Assembly: GCA_020284085.1 (NCBI GenBank)
Contig: JACEVL010000481.1
Location: 775,001 to 839,000 of the forward strand
DNA: 64,000 nucleotides
Origin: Aporrectodea caliginosa
Lineage: Eukaryota > Annelida > Clitellata > Crassiclitellata > Lumbricidae
Direction: 5' to 3'
Part shown: in pieces, positions 13,157 to 22,205 of the stretch
How positions within the stretch are numbered: position 1 is the first letter of the stretch
Layout of the letters: each line of letters opens with the position of its first letter
Made by a program: the position numbers and the translations under genes
The notes under the pieces: generated by a model
Database searches by the model: none
What the model was told of the DNA's origin: nothing
Seen by the model: the letters and a program-made list of their open reading frames with translations, nothing else

Positions 13157-13280
13157 ATGATGCCAGTGGTGGTCATGCAGGGTGGCGGAAGTCATTCCAC
13201 CCTGCCGAGCAAGAGGATCGGACCAAACAGTCACCTGTGCATCTCGATGTTCGTCATGCTCCTCGTCAATCCCATCTTCG
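13157..13280 (+). CDS. CD225/dispanin-type membrane protein, exon 1
   Basis: This exon encodes the N-terminal 41 residues plus the first base of a Gly codon. A likely 3' splice site (TATTTTTCCAG, ending 13091) starts the exon. An in-frame TAA at 13121-13123 precedes ATG 13157, so 13157 (or the next ATG, 13160) is the natural start. Residues 18-42 run SKRIGPNSHLC, then the first hydrophobic helix ISMFVMLLVNPIFG. The P-N-x-(H/Y)-L-x-x-S-x-F and NPxxG pattern is that of the first half of a CD225 domain, known from IFITM proteins and other dispanins, small membrane proteins of plasma membrane and endosomes. The double Cys that many family members have before the Pro is replaced by LLVN. The donor is G|GTCAGT at 13280/13281, phase 1. 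Joined to 15096-15265 it gives a 97-residue protein. The function in this animal is unknown. Confidence 0.82.
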
Positions 13281-13333
13281 GTCAGTTCCACCAAATCAAA
13301 TCATCATAAGAAGTATATCTCAGCTATAATTGC

Positions 13334-13506
13334 CAGTGTTGTTCACGAGACCAAAATTCCAAGACCAAGACCAAGACCAAGACCGCACCTTTCAAGACCA
13401 AGACCGAGACCAAGACCGGTACATTCGAGACCAAGACCAAGACCGCATTTTTTCGGTCTCGAGACGGTCTCGAGACCAATACCGCGGTCTCAAGACCACA
13501 TCACTG
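13334..13506. mobile_element. hAT-type MITE with (CAAGAC)n interior, in the CD225 gene intron
   Basis: The 173-bp element is bounded by a perfect 8-bp target duplication ATAATTGC (13326-13333 and 13507-13514). Tips read CAGTGTTGTTCACGAGACC on the left and CAGTGATGTGGTCTTGAGACC on the right (reverse complement; about 15 matches allowing small gaps). The interior is a hexanucleotide array CCAAGA plus a palindrome around CGGTCTCGAGACGGTCTCG. The 8-bp duplication and CAGTG tips are hAT hallmarks; no transposase is encoded. Confidence 0.88.
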
Positions 13507-13865
13507 ATAATTGCAAATTTATATAGCGTCGCAAACATGTAGAACTTCTATAGCGCCATTATCGTAACGTGCAAGGCATCAGTCGATGGTATACCCTCTA
13601 AATAATGGAATAATAATCGTAGAGCAGAACATCTCAGCCGAGTCTTGCACATACACTGACAAGATGTCGTCTACATGATTGCATGATGAAATCCTAAACG
13701 AACAGGTGCTCCCATCGACGGTGCTTGGACGATTCGGTGACAGCTGCTTATAAATTCCGTAATGATCAGCTGATCAACTTACCAGTGTTTTGCAACGGAG
13801 ACAGTAAACAGAGAGACAGACTGATAGACAGGCAGACAAATAGGTGAACAGACATTTAAACACAC

Positions 13866-14275
13866 GTATTCATTCATTCATTCATTCATTCATTCAGAGC
13901 ATTTATATAGCGCCCCTTCAAGAAACTACTCAGGAGCGCTCCCGGCCCAGCCACGACTAAAGAAAAAGACTTGAGGGACTTGTAGAACCCTGTCAGATGG
14001 CTTACAAGTAAAAACGAAGCTTAAGTGGTAGGTCATTCCAGATGGAAGGGCCAACAACCGAGAAAGCACGGCGCTGCCTAATAGCCAAGCGAGTCCGTGG
14101 AACAAGGAACTCACCCCTCGTCGCAGAGCGAAGCACCCGACGCGCTGGAACATCAGACACTGGGCGGCAAAGATCACGCAAGTAAGATGGAGCGCAGCCA
14201 AGAACACAACGTATGTGGACCCTATCGCGTCTGTTATGTCTCATGGACTCTGAAATGAATTGACATTTCATTCTT
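13866..14275 (-). mobile_element. LINE 3' end fragment, group A, with (GAATG)n-like tail
   Basis: On the - strand an open frame from 14271 shows the CR1/Jockey-type reverse transcriptase C-terminus: HIRCVLGCAPSYLRDLCRP, RSATRGEFLVPRTRL, RRAFSVVGPSIWNDLPLKLR. It is followed by GGGAGCGCTCCTGAGTAG, GGGGCGCTATATAAATG and a tail of GAATGAATG units. It lies antisense in the intron of the CD225 gene. Confidence 0.8.
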
Positions 14276-14589
14276 TGTCAGTTTTTGAAGAGTGTTACGA
14301 GAAGAATTAATCAGTACTTAACAGGGTGATATAATTTCGTCACGCTTATGATTTACAGAACTCTTAGGCTAATCTTAGCCCTCAGCATATATAAATAAAT
14401 ATTCATTGCATTCATCCCGTAAATTTAAATAATTGTGAATGGAAAGTAAAAGCTAGCAGATACTGGACGAAATCGTTAACAAGTAAAAATTGTCTTCAAA
14501 GCTGCATATTCCAGAACACGGGTGAAGCATCACTGCACACTCAAATATCCTTATGTAGCGCTGCTACCAGGGGCTACCTTACTAATAAA

Positions 14590-15105
14590 TCCCGATGTTT
14601 GTGTTGCAGTATTCCTAGCTTATATTAAGACTTATGTTTGTGTTGCAGGATTCGTAGCTTATAAGACTTATGTTTGTGTTGCAGGATTCTTAGCTTATAA
14701 GACTTATGTTTGTGTTGCAGGATTCTTAGCTTATAAGACTTATATTTGTATTGCAGGATTCGTAGCCTTTACCAAGACCTTATGTTTGTGTTGCAGGATT
14801 CTTAGCTTATAAGACTTATGTTTGTATTGCAGGATTCGTAGCCTTTACCAAGACCTTATGTTTGTATTGCAGGATTCGTAGCCTTACCAAGACCTTATGT
14901 TTGTGTTGCAGGATTCGTAGCCTTTACGAAGACCTTATGTTTGTGTTGCAGGATTCTTAGCTTATAAGACTTATGTTTGTGTTGCAGGATTCTTAGCTTA
15001 TAAGACTTATGTTTGTGTTGCAGGATTCTTAGCTTATAAGACTTATGTTTGTGTTGCAGGATTCTTAGCTTATAAGACTTATGTTTGTGTTGCAGGATTC
15101 TTAGC
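14590..15105 (+). repeat. Minisatellite built from the exon 2 splice acceptor, 14 units
   Basis: Each unit is TTATGTTTGTGTTGCAG followed by GATTCTTAGCTTATAAGAC or a variant (GATTCGTAGCCTTTACCAAGACC). Unit length is 36 bp in the GATTCTTAGCTTATAAGAC form and 39-40 bp in the variant. The acceptor AG ends at 14609, 14648, 14684, 14720, 14756, 14796, 14832, 14872, 14911, 14951, 14987, 15023, 15059 and 15095. The last is the true exon 2 boundary. So the unit is a pyrimidine-purine tract, the 3' splice site and the first 10 exon bases, amplified into the intron. Every copy keeps TTGCAG or ATTGCAG. Confidence 0.93.
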
Positions 15106-15265
15106 TGTTGTCGTCTCTTGTTGTTCAATGCGGTCAGCAGAAATGGACTGGGAGGGGGCTCGGACGAGGGGCAAGATCGCCCTTTGGCTGTCCATCGCCG
15201 GTGTAGTGACCACGGTCATCGTTGTTCTAGTCTACGTACTCGTCTTCTTCACCAGAGATTCTTAG
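15096..15265 (+). CDS. CD225/dispanin-type membrane protein, exon 2
   Basis: After the acceptor TTTGTGTTGCAG (ending 15095) the frame continues from exon 1: the split codon gives Gly, then FLAVVVSCCSMRSAEMDWEG, ARTRGKIALWLSIAG and a strongly hydrophobic stretch to the stop TAG at 15263-15265. The order is: end of helix 1, S-x-C cytosolic loop with two Cys (possible palmitoylation sites), the hallmark D-(W/Y)-E-G-A-R motif, and the second helix of about 25 residues. Phase 1 splicing inside the domain, between the two halves, resembles the known IFITM gene layout. Predicted topology is two helices with a conserved loop. The family name is secure from the motif order; orthology to a named vertebrate gene is not. 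The upstream intron ends in an array of duplicated splice acceptors, described separately. Confidence 0.85.
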
Positions 15266-16400
15266 GCTTCACTGTCTCCGATAATCCTAGGTTTCTACGC
15301 CAGAGATCGATACTCTTCTTCGCCTACGATTTCCAAGATTTTTTGTCAAAGATTCCTCGTTTTTTTACTGAAAGTTCATTGGTTTCTGCGTAAAAATTAT
15401 CCCGGTTTTCTTTGTGAATGATTTCTATGCTTCTTAGACAAAGTGTTGCGAGTATGTTCGACAAAGATTCCTAGACTATGCTCGACTGGTGGACAAAGAC
15501 TGCGAATTGCAAGATTATGGCGTAACGCATGCATGTATTACGAGAAAGTTGTATATAAACCACCGTTTTTCGTTTTTTAAAGAAACCGGGAACATTTATA
15601 GAGTTGCATAAAATCAGACGTTAATCTGACGTTTTTGTAACATCGAAATGCATTGTATATATGTTTTTTTCTGTATCGAGAACTGTATCAGAGACTGTTG
15701 AAATGAGTCCGTTGTGTTTCTGTTTGCAACGGTGGATTATATTAGTGCAGCTGCAGTGCTACGGTGAATTCAAGTGACTTCAATGGAGTGTGAAATATTA
15801 CAGTGTATCTGTGAATGCTTTTTCCTAATGTTATGGTTTTTGTAAAGGCTGCATTTTATGTCGTGTGTATATTTATCGTTTGATTAACGAGGGATCAACC
15901 GGAGGGTTTCATGTAAAGTCAATGAGTGACAGCTGCTATAGATGAAAGGAAAACAACCGCGAAAAGCCAGAGCTGGTCGCTGGCTGATTGGCATGGAGCA
16001 ACGAATGACTAGACAGGCCTGTGATGGGTAAGCAAGCGAAGGCAGAGCTGCAGAGGGAAAGACACAGAGTGGAAGAGAGCGGGATAAAGCATAGGGAACA
16101 AGACAGGGAGAGTAAGAATTCATCTCCTCGTCCAACCACCTCTCTAAGCTTATATCGAGGCAACGGAGCAATTTTAATAAGAAAACAATGTCTTTTGAAA
16201 TTCATATCTTTCGCAATCTATAAACGCCTTTTAACTAAGACTCATTTTACGAAGTGTATACTCGAACGTTATTACAAATCGTCTTTTAATAGACTATACT
16301 GGCAATGGCATACGTTTATAATAAGGATAGACTAATAGCATAGTTACTGTGCTGGACTACAGTAAACTCGACAATAAAAAAGATTAGGCCAATATCGACA
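15266..16400 (+). other. Probable 3' untranslated region of the CD225 gene
   Basis: No coding signal follows the stop codon. The first AATAAA seen downstream is at 16373-16378. That it serves this transcript is inference only. Confidence 0.35.
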
Positions 16401-17136
16401 TATCGACTATGCACTGCTGTCAATAGGAGGAGGAGACGTTGAACTTAACGACTGGCTGGCCGCTCGGATACGCCGAGGCTAAGAAAACGAAGTCTCTAGT
16501 AGTCTGCAGGCTGTCTCTCAAGATTGTTCAAAGACACTGCCCTTCTACCTGTCCTTGTGTATAATAATTCAATTGCTGTTCACTTAATTTCCGGTGTATT
16601 GTGGAAGACTAATAAAGAAGACAGATATATATGTCAAGCTTACCCAATGGACGCAAGAGTATTGACTATTTAACTGCACAACGCCAAGCTTACTCAGTGG
16701 ACGAAATAAGCTTGCGTTTTCTATAACGTATTTTGCATAAGAGGGATATACGTTTCGCCATTTCTGAATCAAAAATAAAATAGTTTTATAATAAAACGCT
16801 CTTGTTTGTTCGATATCTATCTATCTATCAGTCACTCAATCAATCGGTCAACCACTAAGTCAAACAATCAAACAATAAATAAATAAAACAATAAATAAGT
16901 CAATAGTCAGTCAAATCGATTGTAATGAGTTTCGCAGTCAATCCTAATAACTTTTAATAAATGATTAGTGATTACATTTCAATAGTGCGTCATTGCTTGC
17001 TGTGAGACACATTGGAAACCGGGCAATTTAAAAATGAATTCGCCACTAACAAAACATACCAACTGCTACTAACCTCATTCCCTGCAGCCCCATCCCACAC
17101 CTAGCCTATACCCTATTCCCCTATTATACCCTATTA
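16401..17136. other. No gene recognised
   Basis: Short ATCT, CAAT and AATAAAT runs near 16810-16930; otherwise unique-looking. Confidence 0.5.
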
Positions 17137-17361
17137 GGGGCGCAGTGGTGTAGGGGTATGTTCGGTGCCTTGCAGCGGGAGGGTTGCGGGTTCGAATCCA
17201 CCTCAAGCCGCCGCGTAGGGACCCTGGGCAAGTCCTTCACTCGCAATTGCTCATGCGCTTCGGCGTGAAACTCCGATTCAGTGTCCGCGCTGTAGTCGGG
17301 AGCGCCTCTGAGTAGAAATCTTGAAGGGGCGCTATAACAAGTGCCCATACATACATACATG
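17137..17361 (+). mobile_element. tRNA-derived SINE, family A
   Basis: The head starts GGGGCGCAGTGGTGTAGGGG and carries an A-box-like TGGTGTAGGGG and a perfect pol III B box GGTTCGAATCC at 17189-17199. After an unrelated body the 3' end reads GTCGGGAGCGCCTCTGAGTAG then CTTGAAGGGGCGCTATAAC. This is the 3' end of LINE group A (compare 56930-56965). It ends in a CATA-rich tail. A second copy lies in opposite orientation at 18934-19148. Confidence 0.88.
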
Positions 17362-17853
17362 CATATTCCCGTTGGCAAGCTGGCTTGCATTCCCTCTTCC
17401 GGTAGTTAGATGTGCCAGGTCTGAAGAGCCGTTGAGTCAAGTGGTACTATATAAATGTTCAAACATTATAGAATACTCTTCATCGATTGACCTCTGGCTT
17501 AGCCAACGGTTGATTTGCTATCTGGCATAGCTACAAGAATACATTGGCTGGAGATCGGCCTCAGTGACTAATGCTTTCACATAATAGTAAGTGGATGGGA
17601 AACCCCTTGACTTATAGACTTCTATACAAATGTAAGCCGGAACCTTCCACCAAGTATATGGCGTAGCACGCAGTTGCGGTGGCCATAGGCTGTGCAGCGT
17701 ACAAAAGGTATTATGTTCACTATGGAAGTAACCGACTCAGACAGGCACATTCGGGTCTGGGAACAAGTAGCATTTAGCACAACTTCTACAAGGCACTTGA
17801 CGTAGACTGGAGCACTCCCAATATTTAGGCAACAGATTTGCATCAGTCCCATC

Positions 17854-18241
17854 CAGAGGTGCAAAAAGCCAAACTTTTTTCAAAATGAAAATTTGGTTTT
17901 TTGGTTTTTTGGTTTTTTATGGTTTTTTGGTTTTTAGGTTTTTTGTTTTAAGATTTTCCTATTTCGGATCATAAAACTCGTAAAATGGCATAATACCGTT
18001 CAAATTAATAAGATGCCTATAAATGAAATTAACTCGAACAGTAGAACCGTACGTAATGTCATAAAACTAAGTTTACAAAGGCCATACAACAATTGCCAAG
18101 AGATTTGACGAGACGCCATTTTTGGCATTTATAATTTCTAAATTTGTAAAAAACCAAAAAACCAAAATTTGCGATTTTTTGGTTTTTTTTTTAAAAACCA
18201 AAAAAACCAAAAACCAAAAAACCAAGCCTTTAACAGCCCTG
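17854..18241 (-). mobile_element. hAT-type MITE, GGTTTTTT-satellite family, copy 1
   Basis: 388 bp between perfect 8-bp duplications GTCCCATC (17846-17853 and 18242-18249). Tips are CAGAGGTGCAAAAA and, reverse-complemented on the right, CAGGGCTGTTAAAG. Just inside both ends are inverted arrays of GGTTTTTT (left 17892-17945, right AACCAAAA units 18150-18226). The middle (ATGGCATAAT, GGCCATACAACAATTGCC) is shared, in opposite orientation, with 35077-35448. There is no transposase. Confidence 0.88.
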
Positions 18242-18589
18242 GTCCCATCCAATGCTGCATTTTCAGCGGTTATTCCAAGCATGAAGCGCGTGTTTGACTT
18301 ATTGACAGCTTTTCTAATACAACAGCCCCATTCACGCATAGCATAGGAGGGGACTATGTATTATGAAGAGCGAGCAGCATTACTGACTCCCCTCAAGAGC
18401 TCCCATATACGTGCTGCGTCTCTGGCTGTTTTTAGACATCAATCCGCCGTCATGACCGAATCAAAGAGTCCGTTATAGCAAACACACTTGCGACAAAAAT
18501 AATCCAGGGCTATGTTGACTGTCAGATCACTATGCCAACAGCATACACTACTCGATTAACTGATGAAAACATTGACAGCGTGGCTTCTT

Positions 18590-18822
18590 CACTGACTGAC
18601 TGACTGACTGAACGACTGAACGACTGACTGAACGACTGATTAACTCACTGATTTACTGACTGTAGAATATGAGGGGACTGATAAACTGACTGAGTGACTG
18701 ACTGACTTGATTAAACAGATTAATTAACATACTGACTAACTGATTAACAAACTAACTGACTGATATACTCGCTAACTGATTGAATAACTGAATGATTGAC
18801 TGACTGACTGACTGGCTGACTA
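18590..18822. repeat. Degenerate (TGAC)n repeat
   Basis: ACTGACTGACTG with ACGACTGA and TTAACTGA variants. It continues after the inserted SINE at 19150-19185, so the SINE went into this repeat. Confidence 0.8.
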
Positions 18823-18828
18823 TATGTA

Positions 18829-18933
18829 AGTATGTATGTATGTATGTATGTATGTATGTATGTATGTATGTATGTATGTATGTATGTATGTATGTATGTA
18901 TGTATGTATGTATGTATGTATGTATGTATGTAT
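18829..18933. repeat. (TATG)n microsatellite
   Basis: About 105 bp of TATG units, ending exactly where the inverted SINE 3' end begins; it may be the expanded SINE tail. Confidence 0.92.
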
Positions 18934-19148
18934 GAGCACTTGTTATAGCGTCCCTTCAAGATTTCTACTCAGAGGTGCTCCCGACTACAGCGTGGACAAT
19001 GAATCGGAGTTTCACGCCGAAGCACATGAGCAATTGCGAGTGAAGGACTTGCCCAGGGTCCCTAGTACTCGGCGGCTTGAGGTGGATTCGAACCCGCAAC
19101 CCTCCGGCTGCAAGGCACCGAACATACTCCTACACCACCGCGACCCAC
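18934..19148 (-). mobile_element. tRNA-derived SINE, family A, second copy
   Basis: Reverse complement of the SINE at 17137: tail ACTTGTTATAGCGTCCCTTC, GGTGCTCCCGAC, body, B box GGATTCGAACC and head ACACCACCGCGACCC. The 3' end adjoins the TATG array and the 5' end adjoins TGAC repeats. Confidence 0.86.
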
Positions 19149-19189
19149 AGTGACTGACTGACTGATTGACTGGCTCATTCATCACTTGA

Positions 19190-20149
19190 TATTGTATTCG
19201 TGAGTCTATTTTGTGGCATTGTTACCAGTCTTACGAACAATCGACCGTGAAATTCGGAAGCTGTAAGACTGCAAGATTTACTGCAGACAATCTCACCATC
19301 AGTAAACACTTGCTGAAGCACTTTCTTAGGACGAACAGTAGTAATCCTACGCCTTTTAAAAGGCTAACGCAATCGAAGCTATATAATATATCACCATTTG
19401 AAAATCTTCTGAGGCGTGCCAAAGTATACGACAGACTGAATGGCCGTCAAAGGCAAGCGCTCAACAAACATGGCCATCGGTATTTTATAGCTCAGTCTGT
19501 TTCCGTAGCGTTATATCACACGCAGCACGCACGAAACATTGGGTTCTTTGATGTAGTCTTCTTTTGGTATTATTGTGGGCAAGATGCTCGTATGTGTAAA
19601 TGGTCTTGTTACAGTACTATGTCATTCTGAGACCTATTTATTAAATACTGCAATATAATCTCATAATTTCCTATACCCCGGTACTCTAATCCGATCTATA
19701 GTCTAATTCATTCTAATCTTTTTCTTATCCAATCCCAACCGATCTAATCTCATCATTTCTGATCTAATCCCAGCTAATCTAATCTGACATAGACAATTAA
19801 TGCCCCATTCTGCAGGCCTAATACAACCATACTACTGTAATAATAACGTGTCTGATTTTAACAGACGTTATAGTTAAGAGCCTATACGGGCGACATGAGC
19901 ACACCTGTGTATCAAGGAAGCCGGAAAGGTTCCTTGCTTCAGCCGGAGTACAAAACGCACCATGTTCTTTTAATTATTGTAGCACTGAAACGCGCCTATT
20001 AAGGCTGTCACGTAGGCCGAGCGCGCGATAAAGAAATAATGTAACAGGTAAAACAGAGAAATATAATAGCCATCCAAATAGACTCTCATACATACCTGCA
20101 TACGACATGCAACACACTACTAACACTTGATATAAGACTTGAGCTGGAT
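19190..20149. other. No gene recognised
   Basis: The + strand 139-codon frame at 19211 has no recognisable domain. Near 19690-19790 there are loose TCTAATC-type repeats. Confidence 0.5.
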
Positions 20150-20332
20150 GTTGCTGGCCCTGCAATCTGGAATTGGCTCCCTGTTGATCGACGCCTAATG
20201 CATAGAGCCCTTGCGGCCACATTCTTCTCTAACCTCAAGACTGTTCTCTTTAGCCAGGTTTGAGTCGGGAGCGCTTCTGAGTAGATAACCTTGAAGGGGC
20301 GCTATATAAATCTCTGAAATGAATGAATGAAT
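20150..20332 (+). mobile_element. LINE 3' end fragment, group A
   Basis: Translates to GPAIWNWLPVDRRLMHRALA and TFFSNLKTVLFSQV, the CR1/Jockey-type C-terminus. It is followed by GAGTCGGGAGCGCTTCTGAG, GGGGCGCTATATAAATC and (GAAT)n. Confidence 0.78.
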
Positions 20333-20439
20333 TAGCGTGGGGCTGCTCAATAAGCTGCATGCTTAGAACGCTGCAAGTTCATTACAGAGCTCAGAAGTTT
20401 GACCATGACATAACATAACATAGCGGTTTTAAATGGTTC

Positions 20440-20871
20440 AGAAGACGTTTTTCCGTAGCTTTCTCTTAAAAGCCGTGACAATGTCCACTGACTGTACTGT
20501 CAGTCATCCAAGCCATTCCACGAGTCTAAGACTCTTGCACTGAAGAATTTCTGCCCTAATGTTCCTTTTGGCTACTTAAATCATTTATACCTGTGTCCTC
20601 GAGTTGCTTGTTTGGTGCTAATTAAAAAAACTCTCCCCTTATAGTGCTTCCTTTCCAGTGATAATCTTGTATAGATCTCTTCTGCGCCTCCTTCTTTCCA
20701 ATGTTGTTAGTCCATACCTTTTCAACCTTTCTTCATACCTCAAATCCGTGTAGCCCTAAATAATTTTGTAGCTCTTCTTTGCATTTTCTCCAGTTTTCCA
20801 TGTCCTGTTTCAGGTGTGGACTCCATGCATGGATGCAGCATTACAACTGTGGCCTAACCAGTGATTTGTAC
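20440..20871 (-). mobile_element. CR1/L2-like LINE RT relic, downstream half
   Basis: On the - strand, with a few frame changes, the translation recovers SLVRPQL, CIHAWSPHLKQDME, KMQRRATKL-like, DLRYEERLKRYGLTTLERRR and DLYKIITGKE. A degenerate TRGH-like and KRNIRAE...RV end follows to about 20440. This is the classic CR1/L2 thumb region. The reading frame is interrupted at 20871/21742 by foldback element 3 and resumes on its other side. Confidence 0.8.
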
Positions 20872-21741
20872 GGTACCCCGTCAGAACGGCCCAGGACAAA
20901 TCGGCCCCGACAAAACGGCCCCGACAAATGGGCCCCGACAAAACGGCCCCGACAAAACGGCCCTCGTCAAAATGGCCTCGACAAAACAGCCCCGTCATTT
21001 CGGCCCCGTCATAACGGCCCCGTCATATCGGCCCCCGTCAAATCGGCCCCGTCAAATCGGCCCCGTCAAATCGGCCCCCGTCAAACCGGCCCCAGTCATT
21101 TCGGCTCCAGTCACATTGGCCCATCACAAAATATCTCATTTCCTAAATACTTTTAAGTCGGATTGATGAAAAGAATTAGTTGCGTAAATAGAACTCGGAT
21201 TGGTAAAACCGTAGTTTACGTTGCCAAATTATTTTATGTGGTCAGTTGAAAATGGAAGTTGGATTGCTGAAAATAATTTTTAGCGTTAAAATGGAAGTTG
21301 GATTTGTGAAAAATAATTCGTTGCGTAAATAGAAGTTGGTTCTATGATAGTTGTCATTGAAAGCATTTAAATAATTAAATACGCCAACCAGTTAGCATTA
21401 GACGATGGACCCCGCACCCGCAGTCCATTGCCCAGCTGAACCGTCGCTTGAGGCCTCATTTCAACATAGTTTGTCAGCGTAAGCTTAAAGTACTTGCAAC
21501 ATTGGATATTTTGTATGGGGCCGATATGACTGGGGCCGATATGACTGGGGCCGATATGACGGGGCCGATATGACTGGGGCCGATATGACGGGGGCCGATT
21601 TGACTGGGGCCGATTTGACGGGGTTGTTTTGTCGAGGCCATTTTGTCGGGGGCCGTTTTGTCGGGGCCGTTTTGTCGGGGCCCAATTGTCGGGGCCGTTT
21701 TGTCGGGGCCGATTTGTCCTGGGCCGTTCTGACGGGTCACC
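20872..21741. mobile_element. Foldback-type element 3 with CGGCCCCGACAAAA arrays
   Basis: 870 bp between perfect 9-bp duplications GATTTGTAC (20863-20871 and 21742-21750). Tips are GGTACCCCGTCAGAACGG and GGTGACCCGTCAGAACGG (16 of 18 match). Each end is a tandem array of 14-15 bp units, CGGCCCCGACAAAA outward and CGGCCCCGTCAAAT or GTCATTT inward, covering about 20880-21145 and 21515-21735 in mirror order. The spacer of about 350 bp has no coding signal. The insertion interrupts a LINE codon series (RLYKS-LVRP), so the pre-insertion site can be read directly. The 9-bp duplication fits MULE or Foldback-type elements. Confidence 0.9.
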
Positions 21742-21830
21742 GATTTGTACAGCCTCAGTGAGTCAGTGTCTCTTGTGACTATTGTCCTTCTTATCATATC
21801 ACTCCTATACTTCGAGAACTTCCACTGACT
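21742..21830 (-). mobile_element. CR1/L2-like LINE RT relic, upstream half
   Basis: The - strand reads MIRRTIVTRDTDSLRLYKS, which continues directly into SLVRPQL on the other side of foldback element 3 once one copy of the 9-bp duplication is removed. The pieces were one element before the insertion. Confidence 0.8.
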
Positions 21831-22047
21831 GCCCGTAGCAACAGGATAGCCTTCAAGGTGGCGACATCCTTGGTCAAAACCTATAGGCCTACATGCCAGC
21901 ATCTGCAGCTCATGGTCGGTCTGGAGTTCGTTTAGGAAGGAGGTATACGACCTATAGTGTATAATCCGGAAAGGCCACTATGATCCGTAGAAGAACATTC
22001 GGTGCATCTGGCCTAAGGGTCTCCGTCGAACTCCATGTTCCGGAAAT

Positions 22048-22205
22048 GTCATTCATTCATTCATTCGTTCTGAGAATTTATGTAGCGCCTCTTCAAGAAA
22101 CCTACTCGGAGGCGCTCCAAGCCCAGCCACAATAAAAGAAGTGTGATTCGAGGCACTCTTATAAAAAGCAGGCGAGTTTGACCGAGGCAACAAGCGCAAG
22201 GTCTA
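22048..22205 (-). mobile_element. LINE 3' end fragment, group A
   Basis: (CATT)n, then TTTATGTAGCGCCTCTTCAA, GGAGGCGCTCCAAGCCCAGC; this is the reverse complement of the group A 3' end and tail. Confidence 0.65.

Noticed and set aside
17137..17210. Genuine tRNA gene from the A and B boxes
   Set aside because: The sequence continues into a SINE body with a LINE-type tail and occurs in two copies, so it is a SINE head.
19211..19630. 139-codon + strand frame with normal-looking composition
   Set aside because: No recognisable domain, no CpG or splice support.
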